Origin: PGYT01 sp963675055
Lineage (GTDB): Bacteria; Bacteroidota; Ignavibacteria; Ignavibacteriales; Melioribacteraceae
Direction of reading: 5' to 3'
Length of the DNA: 64,000 nucleotides
NCBI GenBank assembly: GCA_963675055.2
Contig: CAXXJE010000002.1
Coordinates: forward strand, 186,001 to 250,000
Both the position numbers and the translations under genes were made by a program. Under the pieces are notes generated by a model that was not told the origin of the DNA, did not search any database, and worked only from the letters and a program-made list of their open reading frames with translations. Positions 41,578 to 50,906 of the stretch are shown here, in pieces (the stretch's first letter is position 1; the number at the start of each line of letters is the position of its first letter).

Positions 41578-44500
41578 TTATTTTATCAGCATCATTTTAT
41601 TTACTGATCTGAATGATTTTCCGCCGGGGACCGGTGAAGCACTGATTACATAAAAGTATATCCCGGAAGATATAGCTGATGCATCAAATCTCAATTCGTA
41701 ATATCCTGCCCCCTGAATTTCTTTTACCAGCTCAGTTACTCTTTCCCCAAGAATGTTAAGGACTTCTATGTTTACTTCACTTTCAACTGGTAAGGCGTAC
41801 CTAATAGTCGTTGAAGGATTAAACGGATTCGGATAGTTCTGGAACAGTTTGTAAACCGACGGAATCTCAACTTCTCTTACCGAGACAATAGTATTAATAA
41901 CTACGGTTGCATATCCCTTAACTCCGGTTAGTGTATCTTCGGCGGTTATTGTAAAAATTCCCGCAATACTATCGGCTGTATATATTCCATAGGAATCAAT
42001 GTAACCTCCGGAGCAGGACCAAGCAACATCCGGCTGCATCGGGAATCCGAGTTGACTATATCCTTTCGCTTCAAACAGCAGGCTTTCCCCCGGCATTACT
42101 GTTACCGAATCAGGATTAATTTTTATTTGTGCCAGTTGAACTTCCTGTTCAGTAATCAATACATTCGTTTGAGTCTGCATTCCGCTTGCTGGATCCGTTG
42201 CGGCTATCATTGCCGTACCTGCCGTCGAACATATAAATAAACCGGTTTCACTAATCTCGCCCATATTTGCCTGCCATACGGGAGCAATTTCAACCACATT
42301 ATCATACTGGTCAATGCCTGACACGGAGAATTGAATTGAATCGCCGACAGAAATTGTGGTCGAGTCAGGAGAAATCGTCATCGCAAGTATCGACGAAATA
42401 TATGTGGAGATGTAAAACGAATCTTTGGCAAAAACATTCATGTCTGAATGCGACTGCGCAGTAATCAGTACTTTATCATAGAGACCGCCGTTAGTATTTC
42501 CCGGTACATTGAATACAATATTTACAGATATACCGTTACTATCCCGCAATTGACTCGTGAAAGATTCATCACTCGCAAGCCATCCCATTTCATCAGACAC
42601 CGTTATATCTACAACATCATCAGGATATTCCATGTTCTGTAAATGAACCAGTGTTGAATCTGTTTTGCCCGACGCAGTATATAAGGTGTCCTTTAAAGAT
42701 GAACACAATAATGATGCGCTTTCCGTCAGCCACCCTTCAATATCAATATTTCCTTCAAAGTCATTCGGTGACGGACCTGTTTCATTCCCCCACCAATTGC
42801 CTGATGCGCTTATTATTACGGACGGATCGGAGTTACTAATACTCTTTTCCGAGTTTCCGAATATATTGTTAGAATTAATAACGGGATTAGAACCGTTCTC
42901 AGCGAAAATGCCGTTGCCGGTGTTATTCTCTATTGTATTGCCGAAAATTCTAGGACTCGAATTATTGAGACTGATGCCGGTATTCCGGCAACTGGCGTCT
43001 AATACTTTGTTTAAATCGAGATAGGTTCTCCGTGAATTAATAACTCTTATGCCGGTACAATTATTCACGACCTTGTTTAACTGGACTGTTGTATTTCTAG
43101 AATCCTCAATAAAAACACCGTACATTCTTTCTGCATTATGGCCACTAACAGTGTTACCATATATATTCGTAAAATTTGATTTACCTTGGACTGCAATACC
43201 CCGTCCTGTATTGTTTTTGACGATATTCCTGGATATATCAATATCATAACCACCGTATAGGTTGATACCGTCTAACTGGTTATTATGAATAGTATTATCA
43301 ATTACTTTACTCCATTTCTCGGAAACCAGAGAGAGACCGATTTTATCACTGGAGAATATTTCATTATCCGTGATCATATTTTGTCTTCCCCCTACCGATT
43401 GCACACCGCCCGATATAGTATTTCCCGATATTTCATTTTCTTCAGATGCCCACATTGAAATACTTTTTAAGTCATTATTTTTTATTATGCTTCTCTTTGA
43501 CTTTTCATTGGTTAAAACATTATCCTTTAAACTCAGTTCGAATTCGGAATTGCCGCTAATTTCTGTCCCGAATGAACTAATTACTTTGATTCTATTATCG
43601 CCTGATATACCCTGGTTATTGGTAATTTTTGCCTCAAATGATCTATAAATCTGAAGTAAGTCCAGATTATAGAATTTATTGTTAGTGAATTCCGAGCTTG
43701 ATACTTCATATATATGTATCCAATCCACTAAGGTAATATTGTCAACAAACTTAAATGACATTGAAGTCCTTGTGAATCCTATCGGTGTTTGATTCAATGG
43801 ATTCCCCACGAAGGTAAATCCCTGTATGGTTCTTCCATCTGTTACCGAAAGAACACTTTTACCTCCGCTATTTACTGTTGTCTTTTCCGCTCCTTCTATT
43901 CCGATAAGATGTATTCCCTTATCGACCGATATAGATTCATTGTATTCTCCCCGGCATACATAACAGGTATCGTCATACTTTGTATATTGATTATCAATTG
44001 CTTCCTGGATTTTTGAGAATCCCCAGATTGTTGAAGAAGTGTACACCCTTGCTATGGTATAGGGCTGATCACTTTCAGGACTTCCCTGTATCAAACCTTC
44101 GGGATACATTAACGGAGTTGCGTTAATACTATTTACCTCGACAAGAAAAGTGTAATTAGTATCCACAGCATAGTCTTCAGCATCATATTCAAAGGTATAA
44201 TACAGGTCTAATTCAACACATTCATTCGCGGGTACTACTATAGGCGAACTGAATGTAAATACACATTGCCCGTTATCTGCCCCGTATTTGCCTGTTCCTT
44301 TAAGAGCTGTACCATCGTATAGTTCCAGGCTTTTTATATCATTTAAATCATCTCCTGTTCCGTTAGCTTTAACTGTTAATCCGTGTACAGCCCAACCGGT
44401 TGCCGGACTCGCACATAGTATAAACGGAAGAAATTTCAACGGTTCCTTCAGTGCTTCGTCAGGACACATCGGTCCGCACTCTGCAGTTCCCGAAGCGGTT

Positions 44501-46776
44501 AAGGTGATTTCAACGAAATTCGCTATTACCTCCTTATCATTGTCCATTACAATAGTTGTATTCTTATCTCCCGAGGCTCCCGTCCATTCCGTGAAGTACA
44601 AGCCATACTCCGGTTTGTCTATTGCGCTTATGGAAACAACTTCCATCCAGTCTTTTTCATAGGGACCTCCAGGCGGCGGGTTTGTTGTGCATCCGTACTG
44701 TACATACTCAGGCGGATTAACCCCCATAGTCAAGTTAAATTTATTTACAGTTACCGGGGGTGGAAAATCCGGGATTTTTAACTTATACATTCCTTTATAA
44801 CCATTGAACGGATAGTTAGCCAATGGCGACCATGAGTCTGCATTTACATATGCATTAAGATCTGTTCCGTTTTGGTAAGCAGCTATTTCGTGCGTGCTAT
44901 GAATATTACTGCTTTCGCTCGTTTGTGCAAGGCTGTTATCAAGCAGGAATATTGCTTTAGGTAAAGCACTTTGATTTGTCGAACCGCTGTTCTGAACAAG
45001 TTCATAAGTTTTTAATCCATTATCCGTAAATGAAACGAGCAATCTGTTCTCAATTGCAAAAATATCCCAAATGATTTCACCTGCCGATGTGTTCGAAGTT
45101 TGTGCCATCTGTACTGGGTTTTGTGTACTTGCAACATTGAATGCCTCCAGGTACCATCCCTGCTCATCCGAAGTATGACTGCCTATGTACAAATTGTTTC
45201 CGTCGGCATAAATGGCTTGCGGTTTTCCGCTTGTAGGAATGGTTGATAATTTGGCGCTTGCCGGTGGATTCGAAATATCAATAAGCTCAACACCCTTACT
45301 GCTTTCACTTACATAGTAACCCGCGTATAGAATGTTCTTATCACTTTCCTTTGCAGCGAATAATGTGGTTCCCTTGCCGGTTAACTGGTAGTTAAACATA
45401 TTAGCCGGTATAGTAGGAGTAGCAACATTTATAACCTCAATTATATCTAATTCTTCCCTAAGCAAATAAACATAGTTTCCCTTCGCTGTTACTCGCGATA
45501 TTGTTGATCCTGTTTGATAAGTGCCTTTCTGCTGCGGGAAACTAATATCGGAAATATCGATTATTGAAAGCCTGCTCCCTGTATCCTCATCGTAAACTAT
45601 GTATAGATTACTTCCGTATGAAGATATTATTTTGTTGTCAGCAGCTAAATATTTTGTTTGCGCGTCGGAATTTGCTATGTCGTATTTCCAGATTGATGTT
45701 CCGTCCCCGACAAATAAATTATTCCCCGATATAGTCATAGTTTTCATTTGATTCGGAGAATTATTTTGCGGACCTGAAACAGGAGTTTGCGGATTTGTAA
45801 CATTGAGTGAATTCAGTGTCCCGTCGGCAATATATAATATATATTCATTTTGATCTGATGCTGTGAAAGTACTGAATGAGCCATTATAAGAAGCTGAAGC
45901 AGCGGTGCTTCCGCTTTGCAACGGAACAACAGGATTAGTAATATCGACAATATAAAAATTATGAGCACTTTCAACGTAAAGTTTGTTGCCGGAGTATTTA
46001 ATCCTTCTGAGTTGATCGTTTACCGCTAAATTTGTACCAAGAACTACGGGGGCAAAAGGATTGGAAATATCGACGACTGTAATCCCCGTGCGATCGGAAC
46101 CAATAACATAAGCATAGTTACCCCGGACAACCAATTTTTCAGCCCCCTCCAGTTGAATACTGCCTACCTCCGTTATTACCGGCAATGCTGCAACATTATA
46201 AACCTTAAGGTACTGAGAAGTAGACCCTATATTTTTATGACCGGTTATGACATATGCAATAGTTCCGGTTACACAGACATCCTGGCATGCAATGTCTAAT
46301 GAACCGAGAAGAGCCAAATTCGTTTTGTTCAGAATTCTAAAAGCACCAGTATTTGTCAACCAGTTAAACTGTGTAATATAAACCTTGTCGCTTTCAGGAA
46401 AGATTGAAAAAATTTCATCATTAGCCTGCCCGTATGAATTGCTTGCCGGGACTGTGAGATATGTAACATCCGATAAATTGACGCGCACCAGATTATTCTG
46501 TGAACCGATGAATAGATTTGAATTATCGGCATATGTTACTAAGCCGGGATTAGAAAGTACAAAAGAACCGACTTGTGAGTAATTTGTTCCGTTAAAATTA
46601 AGAACCCTAAGTCCGTAAGCTTCACATAAGAAAACATATTGATCATTTGCCACAATTGAAGTTGAGTAACCGCCGATATGATCTTCTGTTATGATGTCTA
46701 ACTGTGTCTGAGCATTGTTATCTCGGATTAAAAACAGAATGAAAAAAAAGAATAACAAAAAGCATTTTAGTTTCAT
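41578..46776 (-). CDS. Giant T9SS-sorted propeller / beta-helix surface protein
   Basis: A 1732-residue secreted protein. After the signal peptide (about 1-22), residues 25-680 contain LVIVD-type beta-propeller repeats (for example YVIGSDRTGITVVDISNPF). A bacterial InlB-type repeat domain (about 690-765, with FTEWTGASGDKNT) and an all-beta segment follow. Residues about 940-1340 are a right-handed parallel beta-helix (NosD/PbH1-like repeats, for example IIKNNDL and NITGNTI-like turns). Two BIG2-like Ig domains come next (about 1465-1640). Residues 1645-1732 are a T9SS sorting domain (QNYPNPFNPSTT). The beta-helix is pectate-lyase-like in fold, but no catalytic residues were identified. An adhesion or surface-structure role is inferred. 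A GAGGGG ribosome site supports the start. Confidence 0.9.
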   Translation of the reverse strand: MKLKCFLLFFFFILFLIRDNNAQTQLDIITEDHIGGYSTSIVANDQYVFLCEAYGLRVLNFNGTNYSQVGSFVLSNPGLVTYADNSNLFIGSQNNLVRVNLSDVTYLTVPASNSYGQANDEIFSIFPESDKVYITQFNWLTNTGAFRILNKTNLALLGSLDIACQDVCVTGTIAYVITGHKNIGSTSQYLKVYNVAALPVITEVGSIQLEGAEKLVVRGNYAYVIGSDRTGITVVDISNPFAPVVLGTNLAVNDQLRRIKYSGNKLYVESAHNFYIVDITNPVVPLQSGSTAASASYNGSFSTFTASDQNEYILYIADGTLNSLNVTNPQTPVSGPQNNSPNQMKTMTISGNNLFVGDGTSIWKYDIANSDAQTKYLAADNKIISSYGSNLYIVYDEDTGSRLSIIDISDISFPQQKGTYQTGSTISRVTAKGNYVYLLREELDIIEVINVATPTIPANMFNYQLTGKGTTLFAAKESDKNILYAGYYVSESSKGVELIDISNPPASAKLSTIPTSGKPQAIYADGNNLYIGSHTSDEQGWYLEAFNVASTQNPVQMAQTSNTSAGEIIWDIFAIENRLLVSFTDNGLKTYELVQNSGSTNQSALPKAIFLLDNSLAQTSESSNIHSTHEIAAYQNGTDLNAYVNADSWSPLANYPFNGYKGMYKLKIPDFPPPVTVNKFNLTMGVNPPEYVQYGCTTNPPPGGPYEKDWMEVVSISAIDKPEYGLYFTEWTGASGDKNTTIVMDNDKEVIANFVEITLTASGTAECGPMCPDEALKEPLKFLPFILCASPATGWAVHGLTVKANGTGDDLNDIKSLELYDGTALKGTGKYGADNGQCVFTFSSPIVVPANECVELDLYYTFEYDAEDYAVDTNYTFLVEVNSINATPLMYPEGLIQGSPESDQPYTIARVYTSSTIWGFSKIQEAIDNQYTKYDDTCYVCRGEYNESISVDKGIHLIGIEGAEKTTVNSGGKSVLSVTDGRTIQGFTFVGNPLNQTPIGFTRTSMSFKFVDNITLVDWIHIYEVSSSEFTNNKFYNLDLLQIYRSFEAKITNNQGISGDNRIKVISSFGTEISGNSEFELSLKDNVLTNEKSKRSIIKNNDLKSISMWASEENEISGNTISGGVQSVGGRQNMITDNEIFSSDKIGLSLVSEKWSKVIDNTIHNNQLDGINLYGGYDIDISRNIVKNNTGRGIAVQGKSNFTNIYGNTVSGHNAERMYGVFIEDSRNTTVQLNKVVNNCTGIRVINSRRTYLDLNKVLDASCRNTGISLNNSSPRIFGNTIENNTGNGIFAENGSNPVINSNNIFGNSEKSISNSDPSVIISASGNWWGNETGPSPNDFEGNIDIEGWLTESASLLCSSLKDTLYTASGKTDSTLVHLQNMEYPDDVVDITVSDEMGWLASDESFTSQLRDSNGISVNIVFNVPGNTNGGLYDKVLITAQSHSDMNVFAKDSFYISTYISSILAMTISPDSTTISVGDSIQFSVSGIDQYDNVVEIAPVWQANMGEISETGLFICSTAGTAMIAATDPASGMQTQTNVLITEQEVQLAQIKINPDSVTVMPGESLLFEAKGYSQLGFPMQPDVAWSCSGGYIDSYGIYTADSIAGIFTITAEDTLTGVKGYATVVINTIVSVREVEIPSVYKLFQNYPNPFNPSTTIRYALPVESEVNIEVLNILGERVTELVKEIQGAGYYELRFDASAISSGIYFYVISASPVPGGKSFRSVNKMMLIK

Positions 46777-47090
46777 GACCCCTCTCTTATAACTGTTGAT
46801 TATATTTATCTGCTTGGCTGTTTAGACTGCTGCAAGAATATTCTGTGAGAATTTATCCTGTTGCAAAGAGCAAATAATCGATAAGACAGTCAACAGAGGG
46901 ACTTTCTCAAATTGTGATTTAGGAAAGCGAATGTTTACTAAATCATGATATGAGAAACTTGGGTTGCAATCACTTGATTAAATACGTTCGGAAGGAAGTC
47001 TTAGCGATATTATGAAATTGCAAATATGATTTCTTGTCCTGTAAAAATGATAAGGAGTTTTACTGTAGTAGCTATTGTTCACTTGCCAGC
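46777..47090. other. Gene-free region between giant T9SS gene and AraC regulator
   Basis: A 314-base gap between two leftward genes. It probably holds the promoter of the giant gene. No inverted repeat, RNA or gene stood out. Confidence 0.5.
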
Positions 47091-48371
47091 TCAGACTTCC
47101 AAAGTTGTTTCACTTTGAAGTTGTGAAATGTATTCAGTAGGAGAGACACCAGTCGATTCTTTAAAAACACGATTAAAAGACGATCTTGAATTGAATCCGA
47201 CTTTAGTATATATGTTTTCAATCACTATATCATCGGGATTCCTGGAAATCAGTTTCTTAACCTCCGATATTCTATATTCATTTATAAATTGATTGAAATT
47301 GGTTCCAAATACTTCGTTAATAACAATTGAAATCTTTCTGGCATTGATGTGAATTTTTCTTGAAAGCTGTTCCAGTTTCAAGTTCGGATCGAGGTATATT
47401 TTTGAGTCGGTAAAATAGTCTTCAACCGCATCTTTTATCTCCTGTTTCTCGTTTTCAGACAATAGTATTTTATTACTCAACTGCTCTCCGGCTGGTTTAT
47501 GCTGTTGAACCGTTACTCCAGAATTGCTTTCTTTAGTGTTTGGTACATTTTGATCTCCATCCGAATATCCCCGGGGCAATACCTCAAGTTTGCTTGAATA
47601 CTTATATATTCTTGATTGTATTATGATTAACGACTGCTTAAAAGCTATATATAATCCAAACGAGATAAATAGTAAAGTTAACAACATCTCCGAAGCTTTT
47701 ATTACCTCCACTTTATCTACGAAAACTATTGAACAGCTTGCAAGGAGCGCTTCAAATACAATTACCGCTGCTACATATGCATAAAGGTATTTAACTATTA
47801 ATAGTTGCCATGGATTAATACCATCGATCTTTTGCAATAATAAAGGTTTATTTGTAACTGCGCTTTTTAATCTAAGTGTTGCTACGAGGAAATAGAACAT
47901 TTGAATATAGTATAGAATGAGTATAGAATACTGATAAAATGAATATCCCGGTAGATTAGGCGATGACTCTGAAAGATGTAAGGTCATGAACTTTACTTTT
48001 GATGCGTAATCAAGAGGGTAGAATATTACTATCATGTAAACCAGTACAATAATTGGAACAATTAAAAAATATACTGTGTGAGAACGATTCTTGTCTTCGC
48101 CCAAATAAACCAGGGCCCTTGAATAAATGTAGATTAATGGATAGTAAGTAAAATACAGTGCAATATGCAGCGGATAAATCAACGAAGGAATTACAAATAA
48201 CCCCTGTGAGATCAACTCTTCTATCATTAACATAATTAAGAGTATAAAGAGGGCGGTTCTGAGAAAAATCCCGGGTTTTGTAAAGTATCTCTCTATCTGT
48301 ATTAAAATAAACAGGAAGAAAAAAATAATTAGAATTGTTCCGATATTAACGATATCATAAACTTCGAACAA
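47091..48371 (-). CDS. Membrane-anchored AraC-family regulator
   Basis: A 426-residue protein. Residues about 1-255 have seven or so hydrophobic segments (for example GTILIIFFFLFILIQIERYF), a 7TM-type sensor module seen in Bacteroidota regulators. After a linker, residues about 325-420 form an AraC DNA-binding domain with two HTH motifs (LEQLSRKIHINARKIS; VGFNSRSSFNRVFKESTGVS). It should sense an envelope or small-molecule signal and activate nearby genes. The best candidate target is the giant T9SS gene immediately downstream, 314 bases away, but no operator was identified. Confidence 0.88.
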   Translation of the reverse strand: MFEVYDIVNIGTILIIFFFLFILIQIERYFTKPGIFLRTALFILLIMLMIEELISQGLFVIPSLIYPLHIALYFTYYPLIYIYSRALVYLGEDKNRSHTVYFLIVPIIVLVYMIVIFYPLDYASKVKFMTLHLSESSPNLPGYSFYQYSILILYYIQMFYFLVATLRLKSAVTNKPLLLQKIDGINPWQLLIVKYLYAYVAAVIVFEALLASCSIVFVDKVEVIKASEMLLTLLFISFGLYIAFKQSLIIIQSRIYKYSSKLEVLPRGYSDGDQNVPNTKESNSGVTVQQHKPAGEQLSNKILLSENEKQEIKDAVEDYFTDSKIYLDPNLKLEQLSRKIHINARKISIVINEVFGTNFNQFINEYRISEVKKLISRNPDDIVIENIYTKVGFNSRSSFNRVFKESTGVSPTEYISQLQSETTLEV

Positions 48372-48483
48372 TTTGATTTCCCCTGCTTTGATTCCGTAAC
48401 AGTAGCAAATAACGTATAATTTAACTTAAATATTTCTGAGGAAAGATATTAGGATTATCAATTTAGTTTTGTGACTATCCTCA

Positions 48484-48503
48484 CCGATAAACCTTATTAT
48501 CGG
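48484..48503. repeat. Short inverted repeat upstream of the AraC-type gene
   Basis: Arms CCGATAA and TTATCGG with a 6-base loop, 113 bases upstream of the regulator start. It could be an operator or a hairpin; no matching copy was noticed. Confidence 0.35.
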
Positions 48504-48623
48504 AGTGCACATTTAAAGGAATGCGGAATGGATTAGTTGCATATTCGGTGGCTTGCAATATCAACCTATTGTAAAATGAAGCCCGGCCCCGTTTCGGGTA
48601 CCGGTAAAATCGTGATTCACCGG

Positions 48624-48645
48624 ACAAGTCGGACACCCTCTCCCT
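48624..48645. repeat. Left arm of the palindrome disrupted by the IS
   Basis: ACAAGTCGGACACCCTCTCC and the next two bases. The reverse complement of 50085-50107 pairs with it through ACAAGTC, CACCCT and CTCCCT blocks. Together they make a long imperfect palindrome once the IS is removed. Confidence 0.7.
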
Positions 48646-48652
48646 CAGGAAG

Positions 48653-50077
48653 CAATGCTGTCAACTTAAGCATTAGATTGCTCTTTTTTTATTCATCGGG
48701 TATTTTAGATTTCCTTTCTTCTTCCTGGAGAATGATCTGTTTTTTATTACTGCTATTTTGTGTTTCTTTGCTTCTTGGATCAATCTATTATATTCCTTTT
48801 TCCACTTTTTTGATGTCAATAATTTCATTATTGAGTCTTTCAGCAATCCATATGAAAGATTTTTGTTGATCTTGTAATGATCGTATTTCAACTTATCATT
48901 GGACTTCGTTTCTTCGTCTATTTCTTCCTGAGCTTCTGATACTATTAAGTTATGAAGATTACCAACTAGTACTCGGCTATAATAGTCTTGCTTGACTGAC
49001 TCTACTGTCTTACCACTAAATTTTTCTACTTCCATTACATTTTTCTGAAAATCAAAATACACTTCTTCATTCCATCGAAGATTATATATCTTCTTAAAAT
49101 CATCTATTCCAAATTCCGATAGTAGCGATGTTATTAAGTATTCCGTGACTTTTTCACTTAACTTTATTCTTATTATTCTTAGGGTGATTCTTTCTGGATA
49201 TCCTTTTTGCAACTGCTCTTTTATGGATTTATTTTCTCTACGTTTATTCCCTTCTCGTAATGGTATCTCTATTTCCATTTCTTCTTTGTCGCTTTCGATT
49301 AATGGTCTTGTCTCTTTTAAGAACTCATTTCCATTGTAACGGATTACAAAATCATATCCTTCGGTTAGTAGTTCGTTAAATAACTCCAAGGAAGGAAAAC
49401 CTCTGTCCGATACTATTATATCACGTCTTTGTTTTCCTTCTTTTCTTATTCTTTTTAATTGCTCTATTGCGCTTTTTCGCTCTGAGGAATTATACATATT
49501 TAACTCTGAATCCAATACCAACTCATTTAGTAAATCATATACCACTATCGATTTTGAAGCATTTATTGTCTCTTTACTCTTAAATATTCCTCCAAATTCT
49601 TTCTTTATTTCCTCTCCATGTTGAAGCTCTATTTCTGTCCCATCTATTCCCAATAACCGATATCCTTTATACTTTTTATATTCTCCATCTGAATAAAACT
49701 CATCCAAAAGGGCATCGTTCAATTCGATATAACCGCTGTGTTTTATTTTCATCCTTGCCTTACTATATGCTTGTTTACTATAATTTGATTCTTTTAATTT
49801 TATTTCATTGAGAAATCTTTTTATTTCTATGCTTAACGTTTTACTCGTATTCCATAATTGGAATATTATTAATTCTCTAAATCCTAATTTACGTTTGCGC
49901 TCAAACGAATTCTTCTTAGCCTTGTTTCTATTCTTAAATTTTTCACTAAAAATAAGTGACCGTATTCTTTCAATTATTTTTCCGTTTTTTTCATCTTATT
50001 TCCCTTACTGTTTTTAATTTAAAAACCGTAAGGCTTTTTTGTTCCAAACCCCCGCTTTCCTTAAGTTGACAGCATTG
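48653..50077 (-). mobile_element. IS4-type insertion sequence, 1425 bp, with intact ends
   Basis: Perfect 18-bp terminal inverted repeats (CAATGCTGTCAACTTAAG at 48653-48670 and its complement at 50060-50077). They are flanked by a 9-bp direct target duplication, CTCAGGAAG, at 48644-48652 and 50078-50086. The length, the target duplication length and the YREK signature of the transposase all fit IS4-group elements. Identical ends and duplications indicate a recent insertion. The target was the centre of an imperfect palindrome. Confidence 0.95.
48673..49752 (-). CDS. IS4-family DDE transposase, upstream 80 codons out of frame with ATG
   Basis: A DDE transposase that inserts the host IS. Catalytic Asp residues lie in GIDGTEIE (about 37) and VSDRGFPS (about 119). 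The YREK signature is exact: YNLRWNEEVYFDFQK, with Tyr, Arg two residues later, Glu after three more and Lys after six more. The 359 residues given start at an internal Met. The same frame stays open for about 80 more codons to 49995 with plausible transposase sequence (KIIERIRSLIFSEKFKNRNK) but no ATG, GTG or TTG. The ATG at 49994 is in another frame, followed by seven A. One extra A would join it, so slippage, a programmed frameshift or an inactivating deletion is possible. Confidence 0.9.
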   Translation of the reverse strand: MKIKHSGYIELNDALLDEFYSDGEYKKYKGYRLLGIDGTEIELQHGEEIKKEFGGIFKSKETINASKSIVVYDLLNELVLDSELNMYNSSERKSAIEQLKRIRKEGKQRRDIIVSDRGFPSLELFNELLTEGYDFVIRYNGNEFLKETRPLIESDKEEMEIEIPLREGNKRRENKSIKEQLQKGYPERITLRIIRIKLSEKVTEYLITSLLSEFGIDDFKKIYNLRWNEEVYFDFQKNVMEVEKFSGKTVESVKQDYYSRVLVGNLHNLIVSEAQEEIDEETKSNDKLKYDHYKINKNLSYGLLKDSIMKLLTSKKWKKEYNRLIQEAKKHKIAVIKNRSFSRKKKGNLKYPMNKKRAI

Positions 50078-50084
50078 CTCAGGA

Positions 50085-50107
50085 AGGGAGACAGGGTGAA
50101 GACTTGT
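50085..50107. repeat. Right arm of the palindrome disrupted by the IS
   Basis: AGGGAGACAGGGTGAAGACT and the next three bases (TGT). It pairs with 48624-48645 and includes part of the duplicated target site. Confidence 0.7.
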
Positions 50108-50189
50108 ATGCTAAATTTTATTGTCGTCGTGGAATTAATTATCCGTCGTCAGTATAGACGGCGCCGGATGAAAATATAATTTGGTCGGC

Positions 50190-50756
50190 TTATTTCCCAA
50201 GGTCGAAATAAACAGCGAGTCCGGCATTTATCATTAGCTGATTAGTGCCTGTTCTTTCATCAGCATCTTCAGGTTTATAAGTATAATTCATATACTGTAC
50301 GCCGGCATTCACTAAGGCATTTTTTCCGAGTACAATTTTAATTCCACCACGGACACCGTAGCTAATACCATCTAAGGTAACATCACCTGATGATATTGAA
50401 GTATATCCGACAAGTCCCTCAATAAAAGGATAAATATTAGTTTTCATATCAAAGTTATAAGCTGGTGCAAGCAATACAGTCAGTTGTGTTGTATTGTCGC
50501 CTTCAGGAGGAGATGTAACCGAATAATTTAAAGGCGCAAATCCGATTTCGAATCCGTCTGTAATAAAATAACCTGTGAATGAAGAAAAACTGAATGTTGT
50601 TGTAGCATCCTTTGTGTCACCTCCGATTACCGGAGTGTTGCTTGTAAACCCTATGCTTCCTCCGACTTCGAAACAGCCTTTCTTCGCAAAGTTTTGAGCT
50701 TCGATGAGAGATATCGATATGAAGAACATGCACAATAAAACCGTCACCTTTTTCAT
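50190..50756 (-). CDS. Small outer membrane beta-barrel protein
   Basis: A 188-residue protein with a signal peptide (1-20, IEAQ) and eight or so amphipathic strands in the OmpX/OprF-like opacity pattern (FEVGGSIGFTSN, YGVRGGIKIVLGK, INAGLAVYFDLGK). It probably inserts in the outer membrane. No specific function can be assigned. It lies downstream of the 1320-residue T9SS gene after a 150-base gap, with its own signal and probable promoter. Confidence 0.82.
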   Translation of the reverse strand: MKKVTVLLCMFFISISLIEAQNFAKKGCFEVGGSIGFTSNTPVIGGDTKDATTTFSFSSFTGYFITDGFEIGFAPLNYSVTSPPEGDNTTQLTVLLAPAYNFDMKTNIYPFIEGLVGYTSISSGDVTLDGISYGVRGGIKIVLGKNALVNAGVQYMNYTYKPEDADERTGTNQLMINAGLAVYFDLGK

Positions 50757-50906
50757 GTTATTAACCTCTTTTAATGATGGATGATGTTTATGTATCCCAC
50801 AGATACAAATGTATTAATGAACCCAACTCACTTCTTTTTTAAGATTACTTAATGTTAGCCCTGTTTTATTGAATCAACTCTAATGCCTCTGAAACATCCT
50901 GTATCA

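Noticed and set aside
48537..48869. 110-codon rightward open frame across the left IS end
   Set aside because: It crosses the IS boundary, target duplication and antisense of the transposase, so it was created by the insertion.
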